Shown here one piece after another: positions 10,444 to 19,357 of a stretch of DNA of 64,000 nucleotides. The DNA comes from Alloalcanivorax marinus (lineage in GTDB: Bacteria; Pseudomonadota; Gammaproteobacteria; Pseudomonadales; Alcanivoracaceae), in contig NZ_JADDOL010000008.1 in the NCBI RefSeq assembly GCF_016906305.1, forward strand, positions 62,001 through 126,000. Reading direction: 5' to 3'. The notes below the pieces were generated by a model, which did not search any database, was not told the origin of the DNA, and was given only the letters and a program-made list of their open reading frames with translations. Numbering within the stretch: position 1 is the stretch's first letter; each line of letters starts with the position of its first letter. A program made the position numbers and the translations under genes.

Positions 10444-11658
10444 TTATAGGTCCGGCCGCACCAGGCCCCGTTCCTGATCGCCGAACAGGTGCCCCAGGGC
10501 GGCGTTCTGCACCCGCCGCCCCCTCCGCTGCTGCCAGTGGCCCAGGCCCGGCAGGTAATGCAGGGCCACATGGCCGGTAAAGCGCGGCACCAGCGTCACC
10601 AGCGGGAACCAGGGGCGGACGTCATCCGGCAGGCCCAGCTGGCGCATTTTCTCCCGGTTCAGAAAGTAGCGGGTGATGCTCAGGTGGCGCCGATAGGCCC
10701 AGCGCCGCCGTAGCGCCGGCAGACGCCGGAAATGCTGCGACAGGGGCTCCCGGGACAGGGCCCGCCCCAGTTCCCGGCTGGTCCAGTCCGGGCGGCTCTG
10801 GGTCATCATGGCCCGGTGGAGCAGGACGATGCCGTCGCGCTCCCGGTCCACCAGCCAGCGCTGGTCCACCCCCATCAGCCAGCCGGCGTATTTCCACAGG
10901 TGCATCACCGCCCGGGATTCCCGCGCCGTCACCGGAATGCCCATCTTGCGCAGCCCGCCCAGCATCACCACGCAGAACCCCAGGTAGGTGGCGGCCATGT
11001 CCACCTGATTGAGCGGCAGGCCCCAACGGGCGTGGTCCCATTCATCGCGCCGATCCAGGTTGCGCCGCACCAGGCCGTGCACCATGCGCACATGCAGGGT
11101 CCCCCGGTAGCCCTCCCCGCCAGGCAGCAGCCCGCCTTCCTCGGTGCAGTCGATCCACCATTTGCCGGTTTCCGCCACCCGCCGGGCGGTGCCCTGGCTG
11201 AGCGCGCCGGTCAGCACCAGGGACTGGTTGAACCCGGACAGCAGATAGCCGCCCATCAGCGCCAGATCCCGCAGCACATAGGGCGCCGTCCGGCCGGTGG
11301 ATTGGATGAAGCGGGCGCCCTCGTCCACCAGCGCCGGGTCCAGCCAGGCCGGCGCCGTCACCTGGTCCATGAACGTTCTCAGTGGTGCCGGACAGTCCGG
11401 CACCGCGTCCACGCCCTCGCGCACCGCGGTTTCGAACAGCGGCCGCGCCCGGGCCGGGCCGCAGGCGTACATCCAGTCGATCAGGGCGTCCATGGCCGGG
11501 TCACCCGCCCACAGGTCGTCCAGCGCCGCCTGGTACTCGTCGCGGCTGGGCGCCAGCTCCCGGCCCAGCAGCCGGCGCAGCCAGGCCGGCGTGGGGGTGG
11601 CGGTCTTCTCGAACGGCCGCGCCCGGGTGGGGGCGGTGGCGGGGGCCGGTGCGTTCAT
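10444..11658 (-). CDS. DUF2236 / MpaB-Lcp-like oxygenase
   Basis: A 404-residue protein of the DUF2236 family, which includes rubber oxygenase Lcp and fungal MpaB. The conserved segment [20 protein letters not shown] holds a histidine (H194) at the place where Lcp has its haem ligand, inside the usual R-x-x-H-x-x-x-R pattern. A second conserved block, [20 protein letters not shown], follows. No signal peptide is evident, so a cytoplasmic or membrane-associated location is likely, unlike secreted Lcp. It has a clean AGGAGAA ribosome-binding site. It is divergent from a TetR-AraC pair, with a 22-bp palindrome between them. The substrate is unknown; a lipid or isoprenoid is a guess. Confidence 0.82.
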   Translation of the reverse strand: MNAPAPATAPTRARPFEKTATPTPAWLRRLLGRELAPSRDEYQAALDDLWAGDPAMDALIDWMYACGPARARPLFETAVREGVDAVPDCPAPLRTFMDQVTAPAWLDPALVDEGARFIQSTGRTAPYVLRDLALMGGYLLSGFNQSLVLTGALSQGTARRVAETGKWWIDCTEEGGLLPGGEGYRGTLHVRMVHGLVRRNLDRRDEWDHARWGLPLNQVDMAATYLGFCVVMLGGLRKMGIPVTARESRAVMHLWKYAGWLMGVDQRWLVDRERDGIVLLHRAMMTQSRPDWTSRELGRALSREPLSQHFRRLPALRRRWAYRRHLSITRYFLNREKMRQLGLPDDVRPWFPLVTLVPRFTGHVALHYLPGLGHWQQRRGRRVQNAALGHLFGDQERGLVRPDL

Positions 11659-11709
11659 GGGGTTCTCCTGTAGCCGCTTGCCGGGGACACTTGCTCAGGG
11701 GCGAACGTT

Positions 11710-11731
11710 AATGCGAATATCCATTCGCATT
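11710..11731. promoter_or_regulatory. Palindromic operator between oxygenase and tetR
   Basis: AATGCGAAT (11710-11718) and ATTCGCATT (11723-11731) form a perfect 9-bp inverted repeat with a 4-bp spacer. A partial extra half-site, ATTCGCG, follows at 11734. It sits between the divergent DUF2236 and TetR start codons, as expected for a TetR operator controlling both. Confidence 0.75.
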
Positions 11732-11752
11732 CAATTCGCGTTTTGAGGTCCC

Positions 11753-12361
11753 ATGCGAAAACAGCCCCAGCAGAAGCGCTCCCGGGAGATGGTCCGGGCC
11801 CTGGTGGACGCCACCGGCCTGTGCATTCAGCGCCACGGTCTGGACGACACCACCACGGCGCGCATCGCCGAGCAGGCCGGGGTCAGCGTGGGGTCCCTGT
11901 ATCAGTATTTCGGCGACAAGAGCGCCCTGATCGAGGCGCTGATGGACCGGCTGGCGGAGGACATCGCCGGCGGCCTGCGGCGGCTGCCGCTGATGGCGGT
12001 GAACGACCTGAACGAGATGGTGCACCGCTCCATCCGGTTCGGTTTTTCGGTGCTGCGCTCCCGGGACGGCCTCTATCTGGAACTGGTGCGCAACTGGCAC
12101 CGGCTGCCCACCCACCGCATGGTGGATCTGCTGCAGCAGCACTTCATGGAGCTGTCGCGGCTGTATTTCCTGCGCCACTATCGGGACTACCCCATCGAGA
12201 ACCTGGAGGTACGCGTGTTCATCGTCACCAACAGCGTGCTGTTCACCATGGTGCGCCATGTCAGCCAGGGCGATGTGATCGGCGAGGAGGCGCTGGCCCG
12301 GGAGCTGACCCGCATGGTGGCCGGCTACCTGGCCGAACCGCCGGAGACGGCGGCGCCGTGA
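11753..12361 (+). CDS. TetR-family transcriptional regulator
   Basis: A 202-residue repressor. The N-terminal helix-turn-helix is typical (TTARIAEQAGVSVGSLYQYF followed by DKSALIEAL, residues about 35-65), and the C-terminal domain is a ligand-binding helical bundle. The start is preceded by GAGGT. It is divergent from the DUF2236 oxygenase, and its likely operator is the 22-bp palindrome 22 bp upstream. Its stop overlaps the start of the AraC gene (GTGA), so both regulators are made from one message. The inducer is unknown. Confidence 0.93.
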   Translation: MRKQPQQKRSREMVRALVDATGLCIQRHGLDDTTTARIAEQAGVSVGSLYQYFGDKSALIEALMDRLAEDIAGGLRRLPLMAVNDLNEMVHRSIRFGFSVLRSRDGLYLELVRNWHRLPTHRMVDLLQQHFMELSRLYFLRHYRDYPIENLEVRVFIVTNSVLFTMVRHVSQGDVIGEEALARELTRMVAGYLAEPPETAAP

Positions 12362-13350
12362 GCCCGGACCTGGCGCTGACCTATTGCCGCATGATCGCCC
12401 AGACCCTGGAGCTGGACGACGCCGGCCTGACCACCCTGCTGGAGGGCACCGGCGTCGACGCGGTCGCCCTGCAACGGGGCGAAGGCTTTATCGATTGGCC
12501 CGGCGCGCGCCGGCTGATCGCCAACGCCCTGGCGCTGTCGCCACGGCCGGATCTGGCCCTGCGCACCGGCCTGCGCGCCCTGCCCGCCATGCACGGGCCC
12601 ATGGGCATGGCGGCCATGGCCAGCGCCACCCTGCGCGACGCCATGGGGCTGTTCGCGCGCTTCAACAATACCCGCACCCGGGTGTTCAGCACCCACCTGC
12701 GGGAAGACCGGCAAGCCATCACCCTGCGCCTGGACTTCATCGAGCCCGGGGACTACGCGGTGCGGTTTCTCACCGAATCCGCTCTGGCCTCCGCCTTCGC
12801 CTGTCACATCGTGCTGCGCGGGCGCCCCATCGAGGACGGCGCCGTGCATTTCAACTATCCGCCGCCGGAGTACGCGGCCCTTTACCGGGAAGCCTTCGCC
12901 GGCATCCGCGTGGTGTTCGACGCGCCCGCCGTGGCCCTGACCCTGCCGGCCCACTACGGCGACGAGCCGGTGCCCAGCCACGACCGGGAGCTGCTGTGGA
13001 TGGCGGTGCGTCAGTGCGAGGCCCGCCAGGAAGCGCTGCGCCGGCACGGCTCGCTCAGTGACCAGGTGCTGACGCGCCTGCGCGGCGAGCCGGAGCCGGG
13101 CCTGGACGCGGTGGCCGAGGCCCTGCACATCAGCCCGCGCACGCTGATCCGCCGGCTGAAGGCCGAGGGCACCCGCTTCCAGGCCCTGCGCGACCGCACC
13201 CGGGCGCAACGGGCCGCCGAGCTGCTGGGCCTGCCCCATTACACCGTGGCGGCGGTGGCCCGGGAGCTGGGCTATACCGACGTGGCCAGCTTCCGGCGCG
13301 CGTTCCGCCGCTGGTACGGCACCCGGCCCCGGGACTTCCGCCGCCCCTGA
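12358..13350 (+). CDS. AraC-family regulator with Arabinose_bd-type N-domain
   Basis: A 330-residue activator. The start is a GTG whose last two bases are part of the TetR stop codon; the same frame is open far upstream but only as a shadow of tetR. Residues about 1-190 form the OruR/ArgR-type N-terminal domain (PF12625-like). The C-terminal double helix-turn-helix is clear: VAEALHISPRTLIRRLKAEG, and near the end VARELGYTDVASFRRAFRRW. Related regulators often control lipid or hydrocarbon catabolism. The downstream desaturase and the divergent oxygenase are candidate targets. Confidence 0.9.
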   Translation: MSPDLALTYCRMIAQTLELDDAGLTTLLEGTGVDAVALQRGEGFIDWPGARRLIANALALSPRPDLALRTGLRALPAMHGPMGMAAMASATLRDAMGLFARFNNTRTRVFSTHLREDRQAITLRLDFIEPGDYAVRFLTESALASAFACHIVLRGRPIEDGAVHFNYPPPEYAALYREAFAGIRVVFDAPAVALTLPAHYGDEPVPSHDRELLWMAVRQCEARQEALRRHGSLSDQVLTRLRGEPEPGLDAVAEALHISPRTLIRRLKAEGTRFQALRDRTRAQRAAELLGLPHYTVAAVARELGYTDVASFRRAFRRWYGTRPRDFRRP

Positions 13351-13447
13351 GCTGTCACTTTTTATCCCCCTGTTGGCAATTTCCATGTCTGCCCGTCGGC
13401 AGCGTCCTGGTAAACACTGTGTGCACGTAACGAGGCGGAGACCCGTG

Positions 13448-14320
13448 ATGCACAGCGACGCGACCGAGATCCTGGAGAAACAAAAGCTGGCCCGGCTGAG
13501 GGTATCGCCCACCCTGGCCTGGCCCACGGTGGCGATCCTGGTCGGCAGCGTCGGTACCATCGCCGCCAGCTGGGTGCTGACCATGAACCAGCTGTGGCCC
13601 CTGTGGGTGGGCATGGTGGTCAACGGCGTGGCCGGCTACGCCCTGTTCACCCCGGCCCACGAGGCCATCCACCGCTGCGCCGCGCGCAGCCCGAAAGTCA
13701 ACGACTGGCTGCTGGCGGCGGCCACTTTCGTGGCGGTGCCCTTCGGCCGGGGCCGGTTGTTCCGGCTGCTGCACATGCGCCACCACCGCTTCGCCAACGA
13801 GGAGAACGACCCGGACCACTGGATGGCCCGCAGCCTGTGGACCTGGCCGCTGTGGGGCCTGTGGCCGTATTTCTATGTGGTCTACTTTCTGCGTGACCCG
13901 GGCCGGCTGCCGGGCCTGAAAGTGTCCGAGGTGGTCCGGGAAATGCTGGTGGCCGGCGCCATCATCGCCGCCCTCTGGGTATGGGCGCCGTTCTATATGC
14001 TCACGCTGTGGCTGATTCCCACTTATCTGGCGTTCTTTCTCATGTGTCTGGTGTTCATGGTGCTGCCGCACTACCCGCACACCGGCCGCCAGGACCAGAA
14101 CCCGAACCATACCGCTCTGATGCGCATGGGGCGGGAAACCTGGCTGACGCCGTTGCTCATGTATCAGAACTACCACCTGATGCATCACCTCTACCCGACC
14201 ATCCCGTTCTATCGCTACGGCAAGGCGTGGAAAGCCCGGGAGAATTACCACCGGACGCACTCCGCCGAGATGATCGTCGGGCCCTTCGACCTGGGTCCGC
14301 GTACCCGCGCGGGGGGATGA
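13448..14320 (+). CDS. Fatty-acid-desaturase-family membrane di-iron enzyme
   Basis: A 290-residue membrane protein with the three histidine boxes of the desaturase/hydroxylase superfamily. These are HEAIH near residue 75, HMRHH near 109 and HLMHH near 243. Four or more hydrophobic segments surround them. The start MHSDATEIL follows a GGCGGAG site. It could desaturate acyl chains or act as a carotenoid-type hydroxylase; the short HEAIH first box does not settle this. It lies 97 bp after the AraC gene on the same strand, so regulation by that protein is plausible. Confidence 0.85.
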   Translation: MHSDATEILEKQKLARLRVSPTLAWPTVAILVGSVGTIAASWVLTMNQLWPLWVGMVVNGVAGYALFTPAHEAIHRCAARSPKVNDWLLAAATFVAVPFGRGRLFRLLHMRHHRFANEENDPDHWMARSLWTWPLWGLWPYFYVVYFLRDPGRLPGLKVSEVVREMLVAGAIIAALWVWAPFYMLTLWLIPTYLAFFLMCLVFMVLPHYPHTGRQDQNPNHTALMRMGRETWLTPLLMYQNYHLMHHLYPTIPFYRYGKAWKARENYHRTHSAEMIVGPFDLGPRTRAGG

Positions 14321-14359
14321 CTGGTAAAGTGGGTCGGATTCCATTGCAAGGAACCGATC

Positions 14360-15139
14360 ATGGCCAACCCAAACGACGCCCTGCGGCAACTGGCGGTACT
14401 GATCGACGCCGACAACGCGGCGCCGGCCATCGTCGAGGGGCTGTTCGAGGAAATCGCCAAGTACGGCACCGCCACCGTGAAGCGCATTTACGGCGACTGG
14501 ACCAAACCCAACCTGGGCGGTTGGAAGCAGGTGCTGCTGGATTACTCGATCCAGCCGGTGCAGCAGTTCGCCTACACCACCGGCAAGAACGCCACCGACA
14601 GTTCGCTGATCATCGATGCCATGGACCTGCTCTATACCCGGGCCCTGGATGGCTTCTGCCTGGTCAGCAGCGACAGTGATTTTACCCGCCTGGCCGCGCG
14701 GCTGCGGGAAGGCGGGCTGATGGTCTACGGCTTCGGCGAGCGCAAAACGCCCAAGCCCCTGGTGGCCGCCTGCGACAAGTTCATCTACACGGAAATCCTG
14801 CGCGCCGACCACGACGGCGGCGAAGCCGCCGGTAGCGACGGCAAGCCCGCCGGTAAGGAACAGGCCGCCGCCGGCGGCAACCAGGAAAAACCGCCTTTGA
14901 AGCTGATCACCCGGGTGATCGACGACATCGCCGACGAGGAAGACTGGGTGCACCTGGGCGCGCTCGGGCAGAACATCAACAAGCGCAACCCGGCCTTCGA
15001 CACCCGCCTCTACGGTTTCAAGAAGCTCAGCGACCTGCTGCGCGCCTACCCGAAGCAGTTCGAGGTGGCGCCGGTGGGCGGCGGCAACAACGCCCTGCGG
15101 GTCAAGAACGTGCGCAAGAACGGCGGCAAGGGCGGCTAG
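14360..15139 (+). CDS. NYN-domain nuclease with C-terminal OST-HTH/LOTUS domain
   Basis: A 259-residue protein of the LabA/DUF88 group. Residues 1-155 form a NYN (PIN-like) domain with the expected acidic residues: VLIDADNA, NATDSSLIIDAMDLLY and LVSSDSDFTRLA. A Gly/Ala/Lys-rich linker (about 155-180) leads to an OST-HTH/LOTUS domain (KLITRVIDDIADEEDWVHLG to NALRVKNVRK), thought to bind RNA. The family is expected to cleave RNA, though few bacterial members have been studied. The start has an AAGGAAC ribosome-binding site. It appears to be a single gene. Confidence 0.88.
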   Translation: MANPNDALRQLAVLIDADNAAPAIVEGLFEEIAKYGTATVKRIYGDWTKPNLGGWKQVLLDYSIQPVQQFAYTTGKNATDSSLIIDAMDLLYTRALDGFCLVSSDSDFTRLAARLREGGLMVYGFGERKTPKPLVAACDKFIYTEILRADHDGGEAAGSDGKPAGKEQAAAGGNQEKPPLKLITRVIDDIADEEDWVHLGALGQNINKRNPAFDTRLYGFKKLSDLLRAYPKQFEVAPVGGGNNALRVKNVRKNGGKGG

Positions 15140-15178
15140 CGCCGGGCGCCGGCATCGCGGCGCCGGCGCCCCGCCGGT

Positions 15179-16441
15179 TCAGTCCCGCCGGGGGCGACGC
15201 ATCCTGCAGGTGGTCGGCATGGCCACCTCCGCGGCGGGAATCAGCGCCACCTTGGCGAAGTTGTAGTCGGTGCCCTCGGCGCCGTAGGGCATGTCGCCCT
15301 TCATCACCGACAACACCATCGGCTGCTGCACCTGATGGTCTTCCTTGCGCATGGTGTAGGTGCCGGTGTCCATGTCCACGGACAGTCCCTCCATGGCGAA
15401 CGCGATCTTCACCGGGTCCACGCTTTGCACCTGGTCGGCGGCCTTCTTGAGCATCTCCATCATCGTGGTCAGACGCGGATAGAACAGGAAATAATCCCAG
15501 TCGGTTTGTTCATACATGTCTTTCTGGCGCTGGCCGATTTCCGGATCCTCTGTGTCGCCGTAGTAGGCGTAGATCTGATAGATGTGATCAACGCCGCGTT
15601 CGCCAACCTGGGTCACGGTGCCGGGACTGCCGGCGTAATAGGTCAGGAACGGCGCGTCCACGCCGAAGTCCGCCAGGGTCTTGGCCAGCAGCACCATGTC
15701 CTGACCCCAGTTGCCGCTGATAATGGCATCGGCGCCGGAGGCCTTGATCTTGGTGGCGTAGGGCGTGAAGTCCTTGACCTTGGCCAGGGGGTGGAAGTCA
15801 TTGCCCACGATTTCGATGTCCGGGCGTTTTTCCTTCAGCATGTCCCGCGCCATCTGTGATACCGAATGGCCGAAGCTGTAATCCTGGTTGATCAGATACA
15901 CCTTCTTGATGTCCTTCTGACCTTGAATCCAGTTGGTCAGGGCGTTCATCTTCATGTCGGAACCGGCATCGAAGCGGAAATGCCAGAACGAGCAGCGTTC
16001 ATTGGTGAGCACCGGATCCACCGCGCCGTGGTTCAGATACAGCATTTCCTCACCGGGGTTGCGGCGGTTGTGCTTGTCGATGGCGGAGATCAGCGCCGAG
16101 CCCACCGAGGAACCGTTGCCCTGCACGATATAGCGGATGCCGTCGTCCGCCGCCTTCTGCAGTTGCACCAGGCTTTCCTGGGGGCTGACTTTATTGTCCA
16201 GCCCGACGATGCGGAACGGATGGCCGTTCATGCCGCCTTCCGCGTTCAGGCGTTCCGCCTCGAATTTCATGTGCGCCACCAACGGCAGCCCGACGCCGGC
16301 CATGGGGCCGGTCAGGGGATCGATAATGGCGATGGTGACCGGCTCCTTATCGGCGGGCGCGGCCTGGGTGGTGGCACTGAACAGGAAGGAAAAACAAAGG
16401 ACGGCGGCCGTGGCGTTGCACAGCATTTTCTTCGCGAACAT
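15179..16441 (-). CDS. Branched-chain-type ABC substrate-binding protein (orphan)
   Basis: A 420-residue periplasmic binding protein of the LivJ-like class. The start at MFAKKMLCNATAAV gives a clean signal peptide ending near TTQAAPA. The mature protein begins with the family strand VTIAIIDPLTGPMAGVG and contains the YLINQDYSFGHS and GADAIISGNWGQD stretches. No permease or ATPase genes of this ABC class are in the window. Instead it lies 103 bp downstream of the TRAP permease genes on the same strand. It could serve a distant transporter, or supply ligand to a sensor. Confidence 0.88.
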   Translation of the reverse strand: MFAKKMLCNATAAVLCFSFLFSATTQAAPADKEPVTIAIIDPLTGPMAGVGLPLVAHMKFEAERLNAEGGMNGHPFRIVGLDNKVSPQESLVQLQKAADDGIRYIVQGNGSSVGSALISAIDKHNRRNPGEEMLYLNHGAVDPVLTNERCSFWHFRFDAGSDMKMNALTNWIQGQKDIKKVYLINQDYSFGHSVSQMARDMLKEKRPDIEIVGNDFHPLAKVKDFTPYATKIKASGADAIISGNWGQDMVLLAKTLADFGVDAPFLTYYAGSPGTVTQVGERGVDHIYQIYAYYGDTEDPEIGQRQKDMYEQTDWDYFLFYPRLTTMMEMLKKAADQVQSVDPVKIAFAMEGLSVDMDTGTYTMRKEDHQVQQPMVLSVMKGDMPYGAEGTDYNFAKVALIPAAEVAMPTTCRMRRPRRD

Positions 16442-16519
16442 GGTTCTCTCCCGAATTGTTATTTTATCGATTAAAACCACATACCCGGCAGTATGTGCAC
16501 AGGAGAAACGCCGTGTCCA

Positions 16520-16540
16520 GTCACCCCGTGACGGGGTGAC
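16520..16540. other. Hairpin between TRAP permease and binding-protein genes
   Basis: GTCACCCC and GGGGTGAC form a perfect 8-bp stem around a 5-base loop, starting 4 bp past the TRAP large-permease stop. There is no T tract, so it looks like an attenuator or an RNA-end stabiliser rather than a full terminator. Confidence 0.5.
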
Positions 16541-16544
16541 CGGT

Positions 16545-17852
16545 TCAGCGCACCAGCCAGAGGCTGAGAGCGGGAATATAGGTGATCGCCAGCAGCGCCA
16601 CGATCAGCACCAGCATGAAGGGGATGGTGGCCGCGAACAGCTCGGTGATGGACTTGCGGAACCGGTAGCTGGCGATGAACAGATTCATGCCCACCGGCGG
16701 CGTGATGTAACCAATCTGCATGTTGGCCACGAAGATAATGCCCAGATGCACCGGATCGATGCCATAGCGCAGCGCCACCGGCAGAATCAGCGGCACCATG
16801 ATCACCAGGGCGGCGAAGATATCCAGCAGCGCGCCCAGCACCAGCAGCAGGATATTAAGCAGAATCAGAAAGGCGATTTTGCTGTGCACGTGCGTCTGGA
16901 TGAACTGGAACAACCGCTCGGGCACCTCGGCGTACACCAGGTAATCGGCGAACGCCTGGGCCACCGCCAGGATCAGCAGAATACCGCCCACCATCACCAT
17001 CGCCTCGCGGGTGATGCCGGGCAGCCGGCGCAGCGGAATCTCCCGGTACAGCCACACTTCCACGATCAATACGTAAAGCGCGGTGACCGCCGCCGCCTCG
17101 CTGACCACCAGAAAACCGGAGAAGACCCCGCCCAGCACCACCAGGGGCAACGGCAGTTCCCAGCGCGCGTCCCACAGAGCGGCGCGCAGTTCCGCGCCGC
17201 TGAACGGCTGGCGCGGCACCGCGGTGGCGGCGTTGGCGTCACCGGCGCGGGTGGCCCACAGGCAGTACAGATACAGCAGCACCACCATCAGCAGGGCCGG
17301 CCCCACGCCGGCCAGATACAGGTCGACGATCTCCACCGGCGGCATGGCCAGTTGTTGAGACAGTTGCTGGGCGATGATGCCGTAGATCAGCAGCGGCACC
17401 GACGGCACCAGCAGCAGCCCCAGGCTGCCGGATGAGGTCACCAGCCCCAGGCTGAAGCGCTGCGGGTAGCCGGCTTTCACCAGCGCCGGCAGCAGCAGCG
17501 CGCCCAGCGCCACGATGGTGACGCCGGAGCCGCCGGTCAGCGCGGTGAAGAAGGCACAGGCCACCAGCGCCACGAAGGCCATGCCGCCGGGCATCCAGCC
17601 AAAGGCGGCCTGGCTGAGCCGCATCAGCCGGTCGGCGGTACGCGATTCGCTGAGCAGAAAGCCGGCGAAAGTGAACAACGGCAGCGCCATCAGCACCACC
17701 GAGTCCGCCAGCTGATAGATGTCGATGTGCAGCACCGCCAGCGGCGACCCCAGCGCGTAGAAGCCCAGGGCGGCGGCGCCCAGCAGCACCGCGAACAGCG
17801 GCGCGCCCAGCAGCGCCAGCAATACCAACACCAAGGCGCCGATCAGGATCAT
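16545..17852 (-). CDS. TRAP transporter large permease (DctM/TatM-like)
   Basis: A 435-residue inner-membrane protein with about twelve hydrophobic segments. It is the sodium-coupled transport subunit of a TRAP system. Family signatures include FFTALTGGSGVTIVALGALL near residue 90 and the C-terminal IFVANMQIGYITPPVGMNLF. The start MILIGALVL overlaps the small-permease stop by 4 bp (ATGA). It is the last gene of the tatT-P-Q-M operon. The open frame further upstream is only a shadow of the small permease gene. Confidence 0.94.
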   Translation of the reverse strand: MILIGALVLVLLALLGAPLFAVLLGAAALGFYALGSPLAVLHIDIYQLADSVVLMALPLFTFAGFLLSESRTADRLMRLSQAAFGWMPGGMAFVALVACAFFTALTGGSGVTIVALGALLLPALVKAGYPQRFSLGLVTSSGSLGLLLVPSVPLLIYGIIAQQLSQQLAMPPVEIVDLYLAGVGPALLMVVLLYLYCLWATRAGDANAATAVPRQPFSGAELRAALWDARWELPLPLVVLGGVFSGFLVVSEAAAVTALYVLIVEVWLYREIPLRRLPGITREAMVMVGGILLILAVAQAFADYLVYAEVPERLFQFIQTHVHSKIAFLILLNILLLVLGALLDIFAALVIMVPLILPVALRYGIDPVHLGIIFVANMQIGYITPPVGMNLFIASYRFRKSITELFAATIPFMLVLIVALLAITYIPALSLWLVR

Positions 17853-18343
17853 GGCGTGGGCTCCCGCATGCGCGGCCGCCGGCCCACCAGCCCCAGACCG
17901 AACAGAATCAGATAACGCAGGGCGATCACGCCGAAGCCCAGCGGGATCACCGACTGCAGCAGCCAGCTGGGAATACCGGCGAAGGCGGCGCCGCCGAACT
18001 GACGCTCCTCGATGACGAAGCCCAGGCCGTACCAAGCGGTGAGCAGACAGATGCCGGCGGTGAACAGATCCACCAGACCGGTGATCCAGGGCAGCAGCCG
18101 CTCGGGCAGAAAATTGGCGGCCAGGTCGATGCGGATGTGCTCGTCCTTGCGCGAGGCGATCATGGCGCCGAGCAGGCCGATCCACAGCACCGCGTTGCGC
18201 AGCAACGGGTCCGCCCACACCAGGCTGGTGCCGGCCAGGTTACGCAGCACGATCTGCGCCACCGCCAGCCCCACCATCATCAAGACGATAAGGACGATCA
18301 GGCCGTCCTCGAAGCGGTGGATCCAGCCGAGCAGACGACGCAT
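17849..18343 (-). CDS. TRAP transporter small permease (DctQ/TatQ-like)
   Basis: A 164-residue four-helix membrane protein. DctQ features include the N-terminal helix ending DGLIVLIVLMMVGLAVAQIV and the segment RKDEHIRIDLAANFLPERLL, which is typical of the family. It associates with the large permease to form the QM membrane complex. It overlaps the large-permease gene by 4 bp and shares one base with the upstream binding-protein stop codon (TGATG). This spacing implies one translationally coupled message. Confidence 0.93.
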   Translation of the reverse strand: MRRLLGWIHRFEDGLIVLIVLMMVGLAVAQIVLRNLAGTSLVWADPLLRNAVLWIGLLGAMIASRKDEHIRIDLAANFLPERLLPWITGLVDLFTAGICLLTAWYGLGFVIEERQFGGAAFAGIPSWLLQSVIPLGFGVIALRYLILFGLGLVGRRPRMREPTP

Positions 18344-19332
18344 CAGGAACCGCTGTTCCGGTACGCCTCAAGAATCGTGTGCAGCCGGTCGAGCATGCCC
18401 TGGCTGAGCTGCCCGTCCTCCACCAGTTGCTGCGTGGCCTTGTCGGCATAGCGCTTCCACTCGGCGCGCTGCGCTTCGCTGGGGCTGACCAGCTCCAGGC
18501 CCTGGTTCTGGATCGCCTGAAAGGCGTCCTTGTTCTGCGCCCGGCTCTGCGCGTCGATTTTGTCGAAGGCGCCTTCCAGCACCCGGCGCACCACTTTCTG
18601 GTCGGCTTCGGAAAGCCGGCTGAAGTGGCGCTTCTCGATGGCCAGCAGCCCGTAGGTGTAGAGCAACGGCAGATCGGTGATGTAATTGACCCGGGAATAC
18701 CACTGCAGCGTCAGGGCCGCCACCGGCGGCGCCGCGAAGGCGTCGATGGCGCCGGTCTGCAGGGAGGTGAGCACGCCGCCGATATTCAGCACGATGGGCG
18801 ACAGATTCAGCGTGGCGGCGGCGTTGGCGGAGGCGCTGTCGCCGGAGGGCAGCCACAGTTTCTGAGCGCGCAGGTCGTCCAGGCTGCGCACCGGCTGACC
18901 GGACATGATGTAGGCGAACCCACCGTCCACCAGCCCGAAACTGACCCAGCCGTTGTCTTCCAGGCCCTGCTTGATCAGCGGGTCCAGCTGCTCGCGGGCG
19001 GCGTCCACTTCCGCGTAGTTATTGAAGGTGAGCGGCACGTTGAGAATCTGGCTGTCCCTATAATAGCGGGCGAACGCGCCACCCTGGGCCATCTGCCCGT
19101 GCAACTGACCGACGCGGATCTTGCGCTGCACCGCCTGGTCGTCGCCCATCACGCCGCCCGGATAGATCTTCAGGGATACCCGCCCGTCGGTGTCCTGCTC
19201 GATGGTGTCGCCGGCCTGTTTGAGCGCCTTGACCACGGCGGTGCCGTCCGGATACAGGGTGGAGATCTTCAGGGTGGTGGCGAGGGCCAGCATGGGCATC
19301 AGGGCCAGTAAGGCCACGGCGGTTCTCAGCAT
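18343..19332 (-). CDS. TRAP transporter substrate-binding protein (DctP/TatP-like)
   Basis: A 329-residue periplasmic protein. The start at MLRTAVALLALMPML gives a signal peptide cut near LALA. The mature part begins LKISTLYPDGTAVVKALK and continues with RVSLKIYPGGVMGDDQAVQR, which is the DctP pattern. The helix-rich segment near WYSRVNYITDLPLLYTY is also usual. Because the gene upstream encodes a TatT lipoprotein, this is probably the P component of a TatT-associated (TPAT) system, which may handle hydrophobic ligands. The ligand is unknown. Confidence 0.92.
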   Translation of the reverse strand: MLRTAVALLALMPMLALATTLKISTLYPDGTAVVKALKQAGDTIEQDTDGRVSLKIYPGGVMGDDQAVQRKIRVGQLHGQMAQGGAFARYYRDSQILNVPLTFNNYAEVDAAREQLDPLIKQGLEDNGWVSFGLVDGGFAYIMSGQPVRSLDDLRAQKLWLPSGDSASANAAATLNLSPIVLNIGGVLTSLQTGAIDAFAAPPVAALTLQWYSRVNYITDLPLLYTYGLLAIEKRHFSRLSEADQKVVRRVLEGAFDKIDAQSRAQNKDAFQAIQNQGLELVSPSEAQRAEWKRYADKATQQLVEDGQLSQGMLDRLHTILEAYRNSGS

Positions 19333-19357
19333 GGTTTTCTCCTGGTGCTTGGAAGCA

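Noticed and set aside
11743-12357. N-terminal 205-residue extension of the AraC gene
   Set aside because: It only overlaps tetR in another frame. The AraC domain begins at the GTG sharing bases with the tetR stop.
15179-16441. Complete branched-chain ABC transporter
   Set aside because: Only the binding protein is present; neighbouring permeases are TRAP type and no ABC ATPase is seen.
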